From the NCBI GenBank assembly GCA_965211995.1, contig OZ243040.1, positions 372,001 to 436,000 of the forward strand: a DNA stretch of 64,000 nt, written 5' to 3'. Below, piece after piece: positions 41,852 through 50,790 of the stretch; the first letter of the stretch is position 1; every line of letters begins with the position of its first letter. The stretch comes from CAYFZO01 sp965211995 (GTDB lineage: Bacteria; Pseudomonadota; Gammaproteobacteria; Poriferisulfidales; Oxydemutatoraceae). Position numbers and translations under genes: made by a program. The notes beneath the pieces were generated by a model. That model worked only from the letters and a program-made list of their open reading frames with translations. It made no database searches and was not told where the DNA came from.

Positions 41852-42570
41852 ATACCGGTTGTCATTGCGCGAGAGTCATTTTAGTTTGAGGGTTGTCGCC
41901 CCGCCGCGCCCGAAGCCCGGTTCACCCGCACCGCGTCAAGGGGGAAAGCCGGCGCCGCTGCGTTGGTTGTCGCCCCGCCGCCTAAAATTCATCATCCGCC
42001 CCTGCCGTCGGCGAGCGTTGCTTCAGCAATGGCCGTCAAGGCTTGCAGCAGTCGAGCCTTGCCGCGTCTCACCTTCGTCATATCTAAATCCTATCTCGTT
42101 CTGAATTCGTCCCACCTTGCCTTGGATTCGTCTAAATTTTCGTCATGCTTGCGTCTTATCTGCATCTGATTTTTGTCGAACATTCACCCTGTTGAGTTCG
42201 GAATTTACTGCATCCGGGAATTGCCGAGTCAGGGAGCGGCGAGTCTGAGTGCCCCGCCCGGAGCGTCGGATGAACCGGGATGCCCCCTAAATCCGGTGCG
42301 TGACTGCGCCGTCGCCAGCCTTGATGCCCGCCACCACCCGATGTTTTCCCAATCAGCAGCGGGCGCGGCGCCGACACCCGGATAAGCCTTGTGGCGGTTG
42401 ACAACGCGGTTTTGAGCCGGTAACAATATGATCCCATTGCAGTCGCAACTGCTGTCCGGTCGCTGGAAACGGCGGTCACCCGATGTGCAGGCCGCGACTA
42501 TCGTTTGTCGGTAAAGCGTCGTTAAAACTAATCAATCCCGAACAATCAAGCGATGAACCAGGAGGTCGGC
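41852..42570. other. Gene-free spacer between paralogues 1 and 2
   Basis: About 720 bp. It is largely duplicated at 47580-48100 (GCGAGAGTCATTTTAGTTTG, then TTCATCATCCGCCCCTGCCG and beyond). It ends in a promoter-like region (TTGACA 42398-42403, 17 bp, TAACAA). Short ORFs here have no support. Confidence 0.7.
42398..42426 (+). promoter_or_regulatory. Promoter-like site of paralogue 2
   Basis: A perfect TTGACA, 17-bp spacer, and weak -10 TAACAA, 145 bases upstream of the start. Conserved in front of paralogue 3. Confidence 0.45.
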
Positions 42571-44841
42571 ATGTCACGCAAAACACTCAACCGGCAATTC
42601 GCAGGACGGATTGCGGCGCTTCTCGCAACTTCAACCCTGTTCATCATAGTTTCGGCTTTCGCCCAAACCGGCGCTGCATCGGAGTCTTCGCTGTTTGCGC
42701 GCTGCAACGAGCGGGCGATGGACACTTACGTCTCGGCCTTCGAGGTCACGGCGCACTTCAGGGCTTACGGATACGAACCGGAGAGCCGATTGTTTTGCAC
42801 GCCGCAGAGCAAGATTGCAGGCAACAGAGCGGACGTCGCTTGGTTTGACATCTTCAACGATGCCGGCATGTTGGCGTCCACACTGATACTCGGGTCGGTG
42901 CAGGTGGCGCGAGGCTACATGCTGACCGTGTTTACCGAGATCCGCTACGCCGGGGCAAACCGCTACTACGACGGCGACGGCGAGGTGAAGGCGCCGCCCG
43001 GTATGCGGATCGGCTCCTTGATGGTGCGCGGTGATCCGATCGTCAGCGCCTGCGGCGGCGACCGCTCGGTGAAGGTGGTTATCTGGAATCAGGAGCGTTT
43101 CACGAGTTCGCTCAACGTGCAGCCGCATTGTCTGCGCCAGGATCGGCGCGGGCTGGAGGAAGCGACCGGCACCAACTTTATCACGATGGGTTCGGTGCAC
43201 GTGGATCGGGCGTACAAACTGATCGTGTTCAGGAAGAAGAACTTCGAGGGCACCGCGCGGGTGTTTTTCAGCGACGACGCGGACACGATCGTGGGCGGGG
43301 TCCCCGTCAGGGTGAAGTCGTATCTGCTGGTGCCGAGCGTGGCACTGGAGAGCGTCGAGGAAACCGACGAGGGCGTGGTGTTGAGTTATTCGCGGATAAA
43401 CGCCGGCAGTCACAGTGTGGTGATACCGCGTGCGTCTTCCCAAGTGTGGGTGAACGAGGATGAGCCGTGGCAGGACATGGAGACGCGGGACGGGGAGGAC
43501 GGCGCAGTCGGGCCGCGGGGCCCGCAAGGCGAAGCCGGCCCGGCAGGACAGGACGGGGAGGACGGCGCAGTCGGGCCGCGGGGCCCGCAAGGCGAAGCCG
43601 GCCCGACGGGACAGGACGGGGAGGACGGCGCAGTCGGTGCGCGCGGCCCGCAAGGCGAAGCCGGCCTGGCGGGACAGGACGGCGCAGCCGGGGAAGCCGG
43701 TGCGCGGGGCCCGCAAGGCGAAACCGGCCCGGCGGGACAGGACGGCGCAGCCGGGGAAGCCGGGCCGCCGGGACGGGACGGCAAGAACGGCGTGGGCCAG
43801 GTGGCCTTGTTCGACCGGCTGACGTCCTCCTGCGAGGATCGCAACAAAGGCGTCATAGAATATGACCGCACCGACAAGAGCCTGCTGGTCTGCGACGGGG
43901 CGGAATGGTTCACGTTACCGCTCACGCAATCGCTCACGCGGGCCGCCAGTACCCGCTTGGATTTTCCGCCCATTGAGGAGTTGGGATCAGCGACTTCTTT
44001 GGGCGGGTGGGGACACACCTGCGCGCTGCTGGACCACGGCGAGGCCGAGTGCTGGGGTGATAACTCCCATGGCCAAACGAACGTGCCGGCGGGTTTGTCG
44101 GGCCGGGTGCGCCAGATTGCGGCGGGCTGGTCTCACACTTGCGCGGTGACGGGCGACGGCGATACCGAGTGTTGGGGTCTTAACCGCAATGGCCGAACGA
44201 ACGTGCCGGCGAACTTGGCGGGCCGGGTGCGCTGGCTTGCGGTGGGCGGTCACCACACTTGTGCGGTGACGGTCGCCGGCAATGCCGAGTGCTGGGGTTG
44301 GAAAGGCCATGGCCAAACGAACGTGCCGACGAACTTGGCGGGCCGGGTGCGCCAGATTGCGGCGGGCGTCCGGCACACCTGCGCGCTGACGGCCGACCGC
44401 AAGGCCGAGTGCTGGGGCAGTAACACCCAGGGCCAAACGACCGTGCCGGCGGGCTTGGCGGGCCGGGTGCGCCAGATTGCGGCGGGCAGTAGTCACACCT
44501 GCGCGGTGACGGCCGCCGGCAATGCCGAGTGCTGGGGCGATAACGGCCAAGGCCAAACGACCGTGCCGGCGGGCTTGGCGGGCCGGGTGCGCCAGATTGC
44601 GGCGGGCAGGGATCACACCTGCGCGGTGACGGACGACCGCAATGCCGAGTGCTGGGGTTATAACTACCAGGGTCAAACGACCGTGCCGGCGGGCTTGGCG
44701 GGCCGGGTGCGCCAGATTGCGGCGGGCAGTAGTCACACCTGCGCGGTGCTGGACGACGGCCATGCTAAGTGCTGGGGCCTTAATGGCAATGGCCAAACGA
44801 ACATGCCGACAGGCTTGGCGGGCCGGATACGTCAGTTTTAA
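42571..44841 (+). CDS. Crystallin/collagen/RCC1-like secreted protein, paralogue 2
   Basis: 756 aa from ATG 42571, with AGGAGG six bases upstream. Order: signal peptide (to AFAQ); two beta/gamma-crystallin-like halves (~28-265); a collagen-like stretch (~305-410) of repeating PRGPQGEAGPAGQDGEDG blocks; a Cys-containing connector (SSCEDR...LLVCDGAEWFTL); seven 40-residue RCC1-type repeats with HTCA(V/L)..G..ECWG.N..GQT.VP (~475-750). RCC1 repeats form beta-propellers and collagen repeats form rods, so an exported trimeric stalk-and-head protein is plausible. Gene 3 is almost identical over its whole length except in the second crystallin half. Confidence 0.82.
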   Translation: MSRKTLNRQFAGRIAALLATSTLFIIVSAFAQTGAASESSLFARCNERAMDTYVSAFEVTAHFRAYGYEPESRLFCTPQSKIAGNRADVAWFDIFNDAGMLASTLILGSVQVARGYMLTVFTEIRYAGANRYYDGDGEVKAPPGMRIGSLMVRGDPIVSACGGDRSVKVVIWNQERFTSSLNVQPHCLRQDRRGLEEATGTNFITMGSVHVDRAYKLIVFRKKNFEGTARVFFSDDADTIVGGVPVRVKSYLLVPSVALESVEETDEGVVLSYSRINAGSHSVVIPRASSQVWVNEDEPWQDMETRDGEDGAVGPRGPQGEAGPAGQDGEDGAVGPRGPQGEAGPTGQDGEDGAVGARGPQGEAGLAGQDGAAGEAGARGPQGETGPAGQDGAAGEAGPPGRDGKNGVGQVALFDRLTSSCEDRNKGVIEYDRTDKSLLVCDGAEWFTLPLTQSLTRAASTRLDFPPIEELGSATSLGGWGHTCALLDHGEAECWGDNSHGQTNVPAGLSGRVRQIAAGWSHTCAVTGDGDTECWGLNRNGRTNVPANLAGRVRWLAVGGHHTCAVTVAGNAECWGWKGHGQTNVPTNLAGRVRQIAAGVRHTCALTADRKAECWGSNTQGQTTVPAGLAGRVRQIAAGSSHTCAVTAAGNAECWGDNGQGQTTVPAGLAGRVRQIAAGRDHTCAVTDDRNAECWGYNYQGQTTVPAGLAGRVRQIAAGSSHTCAVLDDGHAKCWGLNGNGQTNMPTGLAGRIRQF

Positions 44842-44853
44842 TCTCTTTGCCTG

Positions 44854-44892
44854 CGCCCGGCCGGCCGACTTTCGGAGTCCGGCGGGCCGGGC
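44854..44892 (+). terminator. Strong hairpin after paralogue 2
   Basis: Same inverted repeat as after paralogue 1 (GCCCGGCCGGCCG ... CGGCGGGCCGGGC), 12 bases past the stop, no T-tract. Confidence 0.5.
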
Positions 44893-45082
44893 GCATCGGT
44901 TGTCATTGCGCGAGAGTCATTTTAGTTTGAGGGTTGTCGCTCCGCCGCCCGAAGCCCGGTTCACCCGCACCGCGTCAGGGGGAAAGTCGGCGCCGCTGCG
45001 TTGGTTGTCGCCCCGCCACCACCCGATGTTTTCCCAATCAGCAGCGGGCGCGGCGCCGACACCCGGATAAGCCTTGTGGCGG

Positions 45083-45111
45083 TTGACAACGCGGTTTTGA
45101 GCCGGTAACAA
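45083..45111 (+). promoter_or_regulatory. Promoter-like site of paralogue 3
   Basis: TTGACA 45083-45088, 17-bp spacer, TAACAA, identical to the site before paralogue 2 and at the same distance from the start. It lies in the 414-bp gene-free spacer 44842-45255, which lacks about 270 bp present in the 1-2 spacer. Confidence 0.45.
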
Positions 45112-45255
45112 TATGATCCCATTGCAGTCGCAACTGCTGTCCGGTCGCTGGAAACGGCGGTCACCCGATGCGCAGGCCGCGACTATCGTTTGTCGGTAAA
45201 GCGTCGTTAAAACTAATCAATCCCGAACAATCAAGCGATGAACCAGGAGGTCGGC

Positions 45256-47526
45256 ATGTCACGCAAAACACTCAACCGGCAATTCGCAGGACGGATTGCG
45301 GCGCTTCTCGCAACTTCAACCCTGTTCATCATAGTTTCGGCTTTCGCCCAAACCGGCGCTGCATCGGAGTCTTCGCTGTTTGCGCGCTGCAACGAGCGGG
45401 CGGTGGACACTTACGTCTCGGCCTTCGAGGTCACGGCGCACTTCAGGGCTTACGGACACGAACGGGAGAGACGATTGTTTTGCACGCCGCAGAGCAAGAT
45501 TGCAGGCAACAGAGCGGACGTCGCTTGGTTTGACATCTTCAACGATGCCGGCATGTTGGCGTCCACACTGATACTCGGGTCGGTGCAGGTGGCGCGGGGC
45601 TACATGCTGACCGTGTTTACCGAGATCCGCTACGCCGGGGCAAACCGCTACTACGACGGCGACGGCGAGGTGAAGGCGCCGCCCGGTATGCGGATCGGCT
45701 CCTTGATGGTGCGCGGTGATCCGATCGTCAGCGCCTGCGGCGGCGACCGCTCGGTGAAGGTGGTTATCTGGGATCAAAAGAATTTCAACAGTTCGTCCGG
45801 CGCACAGCCACATTGCTTCAGCCGGGATCAGAGCGACGTGAGGAACGTGATTGATGCGTCTTTCGTCAAGATGAGATCGGTGCACGTGGATCGGGCGTAC
45901 AAACTGATCGCGTTCAGGAAGACGAACTATGCGGGGGACGCGCAGGTGCTGTTCAACAGCAACGCGGATACGGCGGTGGGCTGGAACGCGTTCAAGGTGA
46001 AGTCGTATCTGCTGGTGCCGAGCGTGGCATTGGAGAGCGTCGAGGAAACCGACGCCGGCGTGGTGTTGAGTTATTCGCGGATAAACGCCGGCAGTCACAG
46101 CGTGGTGATACCGCGTGCGTCTTCCCAAGTGTGGGTGAACGGGGATGAGCCGTGGCAGGACATGGAGACGCGGGACGGGGAGGACGGCGCAGTCGGGCCG
46201 CGGGGCCCGCAAGGCGAAGCCGGCCCGGCAGGACAGGACGGGGAGGACGGCGCAGTCGGGCCGCGGGGCCCGCAAGGCGAAGCCGGCCCGACGGGACAGG
46301 ACGGGGAGGACGGCGCAGTCGGTGCGCGGGGCCCGCAAGGCGAAACCGGCCTGGCGGGACAGGACGGCGCAGCCGGGGAAGCCGGTGCGCGGGGCCCGCA
46401 AGGCGAAACCGGCCTGGCGGGACAGGACGGCGCAGCCGGGGAAGCCGGGCCGCCGGGACGGGACGGCAAGAACGGCGGCCAGGTGACCTTGTTCGACCGA
46501 TTGACGTCCTCCTGCGAGGATCGCGACGAAGGCGTCATAAAGTATGACCGCACCGACAAGAGCCTGCTGGTCTGCGACGGGGCGGAATGGTTCACGTTAC
46601 CGCTCACGCAATCGTTCACGCGGGCCGCCGCCAGTACCCGCTTGGATTTTCCGTTCATTGAGGAGTTGGGATCAGCGACTTCTTTGGGCGGGTGGGGACA
46701 CACCTGCGCGCTGCTGGACCACGGCGAGGCCGAGTGCTGGGGTGATAACTCCCATGGCCAAACGAACGTGCCGGCGGGTTTGTCGGGCCGGGTGCGCCAG
46801 ATTGCGGCGGGCTGGTCTCACACTTGCGCGGTGACGGGCTACGGCGATGCCGAGTGTTGGGGGCTTAACCGCAATGGCCGAACGAACGTGCCGACGAACC
46901 TGGCGGGCCGGGTGCGCCGGATTGCGGTGGGCGGTCACCACACTTGTGCGGTGACGGCCGCCGGCAATGCCGAGTGCTGGGGTTGGAAAGGCCATGGCCA
47001 AACGAACGTGCCGACGAACTTGGCGGGCCGGGTGCGCCAGATTGCGGCGGGCGTCCGGCACACCTGCGCGCTGACGGCCGACCGCAAGGCCGAGTGCTGG
47101 GGCAGTAACACCCAGGGCCAAACGACCGTGCCGGCGGACTTGGCGGGCCGGGTGCGCCAGATTGCGGCGGGCAGTAGTCACACCTGCGCGGTGACGGCCG
47201 CCGGCAATGCCGAGTGCTGGGGTAATAACGGCCATGGCCAAACGAACGTGCCGGCGGGATTGGCGGGCCGGGTGCGCCAGATTGCGGCGGGCAGGGATCA
47301 CACCTGCGCGGTGACGGACAACAGCAATGCCGAGTGCTGGGGTTATAACCACAAGGGCCAAACGACCGTGCCGGCGGGCTTGGCGGGCCGGGTGCGCCAG
47401 ATTGCGGCGGGCAGTAGTCACACCTGCGCGGTGCTGGACGACGGCCATGCTAAGTGCTGGGGCCTTAATGGCAATGGCCAAACGAACATGCCGACAGGCT
47501 TGGCGGGCCGGATGCGTCAGTTGTAA
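45256..47526 (+). CDS. Crystallin/collagen/RCC1-like secreted protein, paralogue 3
   Basis: 756 aa, offset 2685 bp from paralogue 2, with the same signal peptide, collagen blocks and seven RCC1-type repeats. The middle of the crystallin region (~180-240, DQKNFNSSSGAQPHCFSR) matches paralogue 1 better than paralogue 2, so it is a mosaic, probably from recombination between copies. One residue is missing in the collagen/connector junction (GKNGGQV against GKNGVGQV) and one extra Ala appears later. ATG 45256 has AGGAGG at six bases. Confidence 0.82.
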   Translation: MSRKTLNRQFAGRIAALLATSTLFIIVSAFAQTGAASESSLFARCNERAVDTYVSAFEVTAHFRAYGHERERRLFCTPQSKIAGNRADVAWFDIFNDAGMLASTLILGSVQVARGYMLTVFTEIRYAGANRYYDGDGEVKAPPGMRIGSLMVRGDPIVSACGGDRSVKVVIWDQKNFNSSSGAQPHCFSRDQSDVRNVIDASFVKMRSVHVDRAYKLIAFRKTNYAGDAQVLFNSNADTAVGWNAFKVKSYLLVPSVALESVEETDAGVVLSYSRINAGSHSVVIPRASSQVWVNGDEPWQDMETRDGEDGAVGPRGPQGEAGPAGQDGEDGAVGPRGPQGEAGPTGQDGEDGAVGARGPQGETGLAGQDGAAGEAGARGPQGETGLAGQDGAAGEAGPPGRDGKNGGQVTLFDRLTSSCEDRDEGVIKYDRTDKSLLVCDGAEWFTLPLTQSFTRAAASTRLDFPFIEELGSATSLGGWGHTCALLDHGEAECWGDNSHGQTNVPAGLSGRVRQIAAGWSHTCAVTGYGDAECWGLNRNGRTNVPTNLAGRVRRIAVGGHHTCAVTAAGNAECWGWKGHGQTNVPTNLAGRVRQIAAGVRHTCALTADRKAECWGSNTQGQTTVPADLAGRVRQIAAGSSHTCAVTAAGNAECWGNNGHGQTNVPAGLAGRVRQIAAGRDHTCAVTDNSNAECWGYNHKGQTTVPAGLAGRVRQIAAGSSHTCAVLDDGHAKCWGLNGNGQTNMPTGLAGRMRQL

Positions 47527-47539
47527 TCCCTTTGCCTGC

Positions 47540-47577
47540 GCCCGGCCGGCCGACTTTCGGAGTCCGGCGGGCCGGGC
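47540..47577 (+). terminator. Strong hairpin after paralogue 3
   Basis: Third copy of the conserved inverted repeat that follows each paralogue. Confidence 0.5.
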
Positions 47578-48436
47578 GCATCGGTTGTCATTGCGCGAGA
47601 GTCATTTTAGTTTGAGGGTTGTCGCCCCGCCCCGCCGCGTCCGAAGCCCGGTTCACCCGCACCGCGTCAAGGGGGAAAGTCGGTGCCGCTGCGTTGGTCG
47701 TCGCCCGCTGGCCTAAATTCATCATCCGCCCCTGCCGTCGGCGAGCGTTGTTTCAGCAATGGCCGTGAGAGCTTGCAGCAGTCAGGCTTTGCCGCGTCTC
47801 ACCTTCGTCATATCTAAATCCTATCTCGTTCTGAATTCATCCCACCTTGCCCTGGATTCATCTAAATCTTTGTCATGCTTCGTCTTAGTCTGCATCTGAT
47901 CTTCGTCGAACATCCGCCCTGCTGAGTTCGGAGTTTGCTGCATCCGGGGCTTGCCGAGTCAGGGGGCGTCGAGTTTGAGTGCCCCGCCGGAGCGCCGGAT
48001 GAACCGGGATGCCCCCAAATCCGGCGCGTGACTGCGCCGCCACCCGGCGCTTTCAATCAGCAGCGGGCGCGGCGCCGACACCCGGATAAGCCTTCGGGAG
48101 ATAGCCGGGCCTGCCATAACCGACCCCGCGCGTAGTGGCCCCTGCCAGGCGCTTCTTGCAGAACCGGAAGGGAATTGACAATGGAAATCACTTTGGAGAC
48201 CGTTGACAACCCACTCCACAATTTGGATCACAGGGCCGAATGACCGGAGCATAAAGCCGTGGCACCGGAACGCAAAATTGACAACCCCGAAATAAAAACA
48301 GCCCGTTGGGTTATCGGGATCTGCATCGGTGCGGCCGTGATCGCCTCCCGGATTAGGGGCGTCTGTCTCTCAGCGCAGTGGCCGCCGGCCGGGTGGGCAA
48401 CCCGCAACCGCGCCGCCGCCCTTTTCAAACGCTTGC
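47578..48436. other. Gene-free interval at the right end of the accessory insertion
   Basis: About 860 bp. The first ~520 bp repeat the spacer after paralogue 1, including GCGGGCGCGGCGCCGACACC. The remainder shows no supported gene; a GTG-started ORF from 48259 runs antisense into the dehydrogenase gene and is not believed. Confidence 0.6.
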
Positions 48437-49315
48437 TTAACGCCTGCGCGCCGTCGCGGCGACCACTTTCGCTATCGCCGCCGAGTCCAGTTCGCCGTCG
48501 CCGTCGGCGACGAGTTGCTCGAGGAGGCGGCGCGCGGCGTCGGTGCCGGGCAGGTGCAGGTGCTTTGCGGCGGCGGCCGCGATGTGCAGGTCCTTGAGGT
48601 GCAGTTTCGCCTTGAACCCGGGTGCGTAGTCGTCGTCGAGCATCCGCTGCCCGTGCAGTTCGAGGACGCGGCTGTAGGCGAAGCCGCCGAGCATCGCCTC
48701 GCGCACGCGCGCGCGGTCAACGCCGGCGGCACGTGCGAACTCGAACGCCTCGGCGACGGCGGCGATGGTCTGTGCGGCGAGAATTTGATTGCACATCTTG
48801 GCGACCTGCCCGGCGCCGCCGGCGCCGACGTGCACGATGTTCTTGCCCATACATTCAAACAGCGGCAGCGCGCGCCGGAAAGTTTCCTCTTCGCCGCCGA
48901 CCATGATCGAGAGGGTGGCGGCGAGCGCGCCCCGGTCGCCGCCCGACACCGGCGCGTCGAGCAGGCGTATTTTTTTCTGTGCGAGTTTGTCCGCCATCCC
49001 GCGAATCGCCGCGGGCGAGATTGTGCTCATCACGATAACGACGCTGCCGGCGCGCGCACCGCAAACGACGCCGTCTTTCGCAAACAGCACTGCTTCGACG
49101 TCGGGTGTATCCGACACCATGATCACGCAGAAGTCGGACGCGGCCGCCGCCTCGCTGCAAGTCGCGCACGCAACGGCGCCGGCGGCGGTGAGCGGCGCGG
49201 TCGCCTGCGCGCGGCGCGCATAAGCAAACAGGCGGTGCCCGCCCTTGAGCAGGTTCAGCGCCATGGGTCTGCCCATGATGCCGAGCCCGATGAAAGAGAC
49301 GGTTTGAGAGGGCAT
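48437..49315 (-). CDS. 3-hydroxyisobutyrate dehydrogenase-family reductase (GarR/GlxR/MmsB-like)
   Basis: 292 aa from the minus-strand ATG at 49315, with GGAG upstream; longer frames have no homology. The N-terminal Rossmann site is FIGLGIMGRPMALNLLKGGH (~8-27), with LDAPVSGGDRGALAATLSIM (~119) and the catalytic-Lys helix GAGGAGQVAKMCNQILAAQ (~165). It reduces tartronate semialdehyde or oxidises beta-hydroxyacids with NAD(P). The exact substrate is not determinable. It is divergent from holA. Confidence 0.88.
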   Translation of the reverse strand: MPSQTVSFIGLGIMGRPMALNLLKGGHRLFAYARRAQATAPLTAAGAVACATCSEAAAASDFCVIMVSDTPDVEAVLFAKDGVVCGARAGSVVIVMSTISPAAIRGMADKLAQKKIRLLDAPVSGGDRGALAATLSIMVGGEEETFRRALPLFECMGKNIVHVGAGGAGQVAKMCNQILAAQTIAAVAEAFEFARAAGVDRARVREAMLGGFAYSRVLELHGQRMLDDDYAPGFKAKLHLKDLHIAAAAAKHLHLPGTDAARRLLEQLVADGDGELDSAAIAKVVAATARRR

Positions 49316-49357
49316 AACGGATCTCCAATGGGGTTCGTTCGCGGTAAAATCAGCGGG

Positions 49358-50386
49358 ATGAAAGTCTATTTTAACCAACTGCCCGCGGCGCTGGAGAAGG
49401 GACTTGCGCCGATCTACCTGATCGTCGGCGACGAGCCTTTGCAGCGCATGGAGGCCGCCGACCTGATCTGCGCGGCGGCGCGCAAGCAGGGCATAGAGGA
49501 GCGGCGCCTGTTTGCGGCGGACGACGGGTTCGACTGGAACGGGTTGCGCCTTGCGTCGAACAATCTGGCGTTGTTTTCGGGGCGGCAGTTGTTTGACGTG
49601 TGCCTGATGTCGAACAAGGCCGGCGGCGGCGATTTTTTCAAGGAGTTCGTTGCGGCGCCGCCCGCCGACGTGCTGCTCATGGTGCGCGCACCGAAGATTG
49701 ACGGGCGCGCGGCGTGGGTGAAGAAGGCCGCCGAGACCGGCGTCGTCGTGCAGGTGTACGCGAAGAAGCCGGGCGAGATGAAGCCGTGGCTCAGGGAGCG
49801 CATGCTCAAGGCGGGGTTGAAGATGGAAGACCGGGTGATTGACATTATTATCGAGCACACCGAGGGCAATATGCTCGCGGCGGCGCAGGAAGTGACCAAG
49901 TTGTCGCTGCTTTACCCGCGGCAGGTGATCAGCCAGGAAGCCGCGCTCGCGTCGGTCGGCGACAGCGCGCGCTTCAGCCCCTACGACCTCGCCGATGCGG
50001 CAATCGCCGGCGACGTCGGGCGCGCGACAGCGGTGCTGCGCGGCCTGAAAGCCGAGAACCGGCCGGTCGCGCTGGTGCTGTGGGGACTCGCGGCGCAGAT
50101 CAGAAAACTCGCGGCGCTCGAGCGCCGCATCGCCGCCGGCGAAAGCGCCGACGCGCTGTTGCGAGGTGAATGGCGCAGCAAGCGCGGCGTGCTGAAAAAA
50201 GCGCTCGACCGGCGGCAGGGCGCGCGCTGGGAGCGCCTGCTGTTTTGGTGCTCGGAGGCGGACAAGGCGGCGAAAGGCGTGGGCGAAGACACCGAGTGGA
50301 ACGAGTTGCTTGAATTGACGCTCCGGATTGCCGGCGTGCGCGCATTGCCCCGGCATCTCGTTTACAGGCCGATGGGGCAGGCGTAA
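49358..50386 (+). CDS. holA: DNA polymerase III, delta subunit
   Basis: 342 aa from ATG 49358 (MKVYFNQLPAALEKGLAPIYLIVGDEP). HolA is the clamp-loader subunit that opens the beta clamp. Family signals: YLIVGDEPLQRMEAAD at the N-terminus, PGEMKPWLRERM in the middle and the helical C-terminal domain. In most relatives it directly follows leuS-lptE; here it is separated from lptE by the accessory insertion. Its last 17 codons lie in a 225-bp tandem duplication that also covers the start of proA. Confidence 0.93.
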   Translation: MKVYFNQLPAALEKGLAPIYLIVGDEPLQRMEAADLICAAARKQGIEERRLFAADDGFDWNGLRLASNNLALFSGRQLFDVCLMSNKAGGGDFFKEFVAAPPADVLLMVRAPKIDGRAAWVKKAAETGVVVQVYAKKPGEMKPWLRERMLKAGLKMEDRVIDIIIEHTEGNMLAAAQEVTKLSLLYPRQVISQEAALASVGDSARFSPYDLADAAIAGDVGRATAVLRGLKAENRPVALVLWGLAAQIRKLAALERRIAAGESADALLRGEWRSKRGVLKKALDRRQGARWERLLFWCSEADKAAKGVGEDTEWNELLELTLRIAGVRALPRHLVYRPMGQA

Positions 50387-50790
50387 GGGCTTGCCGCGAT
50401 TGGCGATGAAGCGTGTGTGCCGCGGTGGATAAGACGATGAAGAGCGACGACTATCAGGCGGGTTCGGTCAGGCAACTGGCCGCGGCAGCGCGCACCGCCG
50501 CGCGGGTGTTGGGCACCGCCGATGCCGAAGTCAAGAACAAGGCGCCGGCATGGATCGCTGGTGCGCGCATTGCCCCGGCGGCTCGTTTACAGGCCGGCGG
50601 GTCAGGCGTAAGGGCTTGCCGCAATCGGCGATGAAGCGTGTGTGCCGCGGTGGATAAGACGATGAAGAGCGACGACTATCAGGCGGGTTCGGTCAGGCAA
50701 CTGGCCGCGGCAGCGCGCACCGCCGCGCGGGTGTTGGGCGCCGCCGACGCCGAGATCAAGAACAAGGCGCTGGCATGGATCGCAGATGCG
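50336..50790 (+). repeat. Duplicated holA/proA junction (225-bp units)
   Basis: Unit 1 is 50336-50560 and unit 2 starts at 50561 (GTGCGCGCATTGCCCCGGC at both starts). Each contains the holA 3' end and the proA 5' end, about 93% identical by eye. The period is a multiple of three. Confidence 0.93.
50437..50634 (+). pseudogene. Truncated duplicate of the proA 5' end
   Basis: 65-codon ORF from ATG 50437. The first ~41 residues match ProA (MKSDDYQAGSVRQLAAAAR) with a few changes, then it runs into the duplicated holA tail (ARIAPAARLQAG) and stops at 50634. A partial copy produced by the 225-bp tandem duplication; the full gene follows 28 bases later. Confidence 0.85.

Noticed and set aside
48259..48597. 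112-codon GTG-started ORF before the dehydrogenase gene
   Set aside because: No ribosome site or family; its second half is antisense to a conserved gene.
48515..49357. N-terminal extension of holA to 48515
   Set aside because: It would be antisense to the dehydrogenase gene; HolA homology begins at the ATG at 49358.
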